A stretch of 64,000 nucleotides of DNA from Sphaerulina vaccinii. Its lineage: Eukaryota; Ascomycota; Dothideomycetes; Mycosphaerellales; Mycosphaerellaceae. This document shows, one piece after another, positions 62,523 to 64,000 of this stretch. The DNA is taken from contig JAKUDP010000025.1 in the NCBI GenBank assembly GCA_022570795.1, positions 1,131,001 to 1,195,000 on the forward strand, written 5' to 3'. Each line of letters begins with the position of its first letter. Positions within the stretch are counted from its first letter, which is position 1. The notes under the pieces were generated by a model that saw only the letters and a list, made by a program, of their open reading frames with translations, had not been told where the DNA came from and made no database searches. Position numbers and translations under genes: made by a program.

Positions 62523-64000
62523 CAACACCAAGGAATCGTCTCTAGGAGATACAAAGCACAATGTGCTGCTGAGTTGGCGACATCTGCACGCTTTCGATGC
62601 CCAAGTAAGGTACGCTGAAGAATGCAGAAGTGGATCGCACAGTGAGTGAACAGCGTTCACATTCGACACGCACTTCAAGTGCGAACGAAGCCTGGAGGTC
62701 CATCATCCTGCCTCACTGCTGAAGTCGCGATAGGAGGTGCCAAACCTGCTTGCGCGGCCTTCGCGTTTGGATGCATGGCTGGTCGGAAGGAGCCAACAAG
62801 CACTGTATCTGACGACAACTGCGGGCCTCCTGCTCCAAGCGAGGCCGTTTCAACAGCGCATTGATCAGAAATGGTCCACCTCCAGCTGGGGAAGCTGGAA
62901 GAGTGGATGACGATTGGTGTAAAGTGCTTGAGCCGGGCGATGCGGATGTTGTTGAATTCCACCCGCGGATGAGAGCTGCCAAGAAAAACAGAAGAAAGAT
63001 CGTCAATGTTGTTTCCTTCATGAACTGAACATGATCTTCATCTTTTTGTGAAAATGCTCACCTCCGGCCACAACGATACCCTTTAGAGACCCGCGGTTCA
63101 CAGGAAAGTCGCTGGCGACGATGATGTGCTCCGAGAAGCGAGTCATGAATTGCCACTCCCAGATCTGCCAGACCACAGCTTGTGCGAGCAGCTTGAAGAC
63201 CAGATGCTCTGCATTTGTCGCTAGGCGTGGTGATCAAGGCCGATTGGTGATCGCGGAGGCAGGGAGTGAAGTTTTGTTGCGGCGACGGTGTAGTAACAAG
63301 ATCACTTCGACCATGTCCACCACCCTCACCAAAATTTGAACCTGGCCGACTGCCGCGTTCATGGACCTTGCGAGCTCTTCTAATCGCTGACATCTATGGC
63401 GCGATGAAATACCGAGAGCAAGCAACAAATTACGCGTGTATCACTACCAAACAGAGAGGCTATCACACCATGAGGCATACTCAGGACATCCTGACAGATG
63501 CTTCGGAGGAATTGGTACAATGCTATCTTCTTCTAATAATGACTAACGTTGTAGTGGAGTGTGGCTGTGCTTCCGGCGGCGATTATTCAAAGGGATCTCT
63601 CGCGTTGGTTGCGAGCATAGCATAAAGCCGTATGCCTCTAACCTCAAGTCACAGCATCGCGCTGAGACGGTCGAGACTAAGACCAAGACCCTCTGCGCAC
63701 TTCCATGATCCTGGCTGGTGATTGACAGGGGTAGTGAGACACTCCCATCAATACGGTCTTACAAAAGTCCGCGATGTCGAATGGTCCGTGATCAAGAAGA
63801 GAGAGGTCTGAGTAAGTTGTCCGGACATCGAGACGACGAACTTCATAGACATGTATGCAATGACTAGTCAACTAGGTCGATTAAAAGCCTTCAAATTGCA
63901 CACTGGCGCTATGCTTGAGTGCGGACAAGTACTTTTCAACTTACTGTATTCATATGCGAAGTTTCGAATCTTGTCGCCCTCGTCGATATCAAGATGTCCA
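62523..64000. other. right-edge region without a supported gene
   Basis: About 1.5 kb. It holds the CAS1 promoter side. Frames at 62675-63428 on both strands overlap and compete, and 63266-63625 (+) has no domain. A possible secreted peptide on the - strand is listed separately. Confidence 0.4.
62713..63021 (-). CDS. possible small secreted protein
   Basis: A 102-codon frame beginning MKETTLTIFLLFFLAALIRG, which has the charge and hydrophobic core of a signal peptide, followed by a Ser/Thr/Pro-rich stretch and a Cys-containing tail (RSCRQIQCLLAPSDQPC). No homologue is recognised and a second - strand frame (62962-62675) overlaps. It could equally be exon 1 of a spliced gene or chance. Confidence 0.25.
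   Translation of the reverse strand: MKETTLTIFLLFFLAALIRGWNSTTSASPGSSTLHQSSSTLPASPAGGGPFLINALLKRPRLEQEARSCRQIQCLLAPSDQPCIQTRRPRKQVWHLLSRLQQ

Noticed and set aside
1..64000. tRNA genes
   Set aside because: I looked for GTTCGAATC/GTTCAAATC-type T-loops with a plausible acceptor stem on both strands; the few GTTCGA occurrences lie inside coding sequence or lack stems. A tRNAscan run would settle this.
1..64000. Secondary-metabolite cluster
   Set aside because: The regulator and oxidases suggested one, but there is no polyketide synthase, NRPS, terpene synthase or DMATS gene in the window.

Overview
The window looks like nuclear chromosomal DNA from a filamentous ascomycete (Pezizomycotina). 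Genes are 0.7-3.5 kb, densely packed on both strands, and carry short GT-AG introns of about 48-90 nt with CTRAY-like branch points. The gene content is fungal: Zn2Cys6 regulator, GLEYA adhesin-like protein, M43 and S8 secreted proteases, TVP23, SEC9, CAS1. Dothideomycetes is my best guess from gene style, but I cannot prove it. I saw no tRNA, rRNA, CRISPR array or intact transposon. Exon coordinates were derived by hand from splice motifs and frame continuity, so none is transcript-verified.

Layout. 0-11 kb: aquaglyceroporin-like channel with a broken repeat-bearing N-terminus (+), U2AF large subunit (+), SEC9/SNAP-25 t-SNARE (+), LanC-like protein (+), unknown 375-aa protein (+). 11-17.3 kb: OGG1 (-), secreted M43 metalloprotease (-), a poorly resolved stretch, then a GLEYA adhesin-like gene (-) with an array of 51-nt mini-exons and an in-frame TAA inside the adhesin domain. 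18.3-24.7 kb (+): amino-acid permease, transcription factor with three zinc-binding modules, and vanillyl-alcohol-oxidase-type flavoenzyme; this may be a catabolic module. 25-32 kb: unknown 613-aa protein (-), APH-type kinase (+), PHO89-type phosphate symporter (+).

32.3-40 kb: secreted subtilisin (-) beside a 267-aa protein (-) with a gasdermin-like pattern, then a run of epoxide hydrolase, SDR and alpha/beta hydrolase (all +). 40-48.3 kb: F-box-like protein (-), TVP23 (+), a Gag-like plus F-box-like protein (+), a 119-nt tandem repeat whose core is shaped like an intron, and an orphan UPF1-type helicase (-). 50-64 kb: DUF8035-like protein (+), beta-rich unknown protein (-), F-box/LRR protein (-), endonuclease/exonuclease/phosphatase enzyme (-), luciferase-like monooxygenase (-), and a CAS1 sugar O-acetyltransferase (-) whose reading frame continues past a TGA.

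The points most worth checking are the gasdermin-like gene next to a protease, the mini-exon array with its in-frame TAA, the TGA in CAS1, and the intron-shaped tandem repeats.
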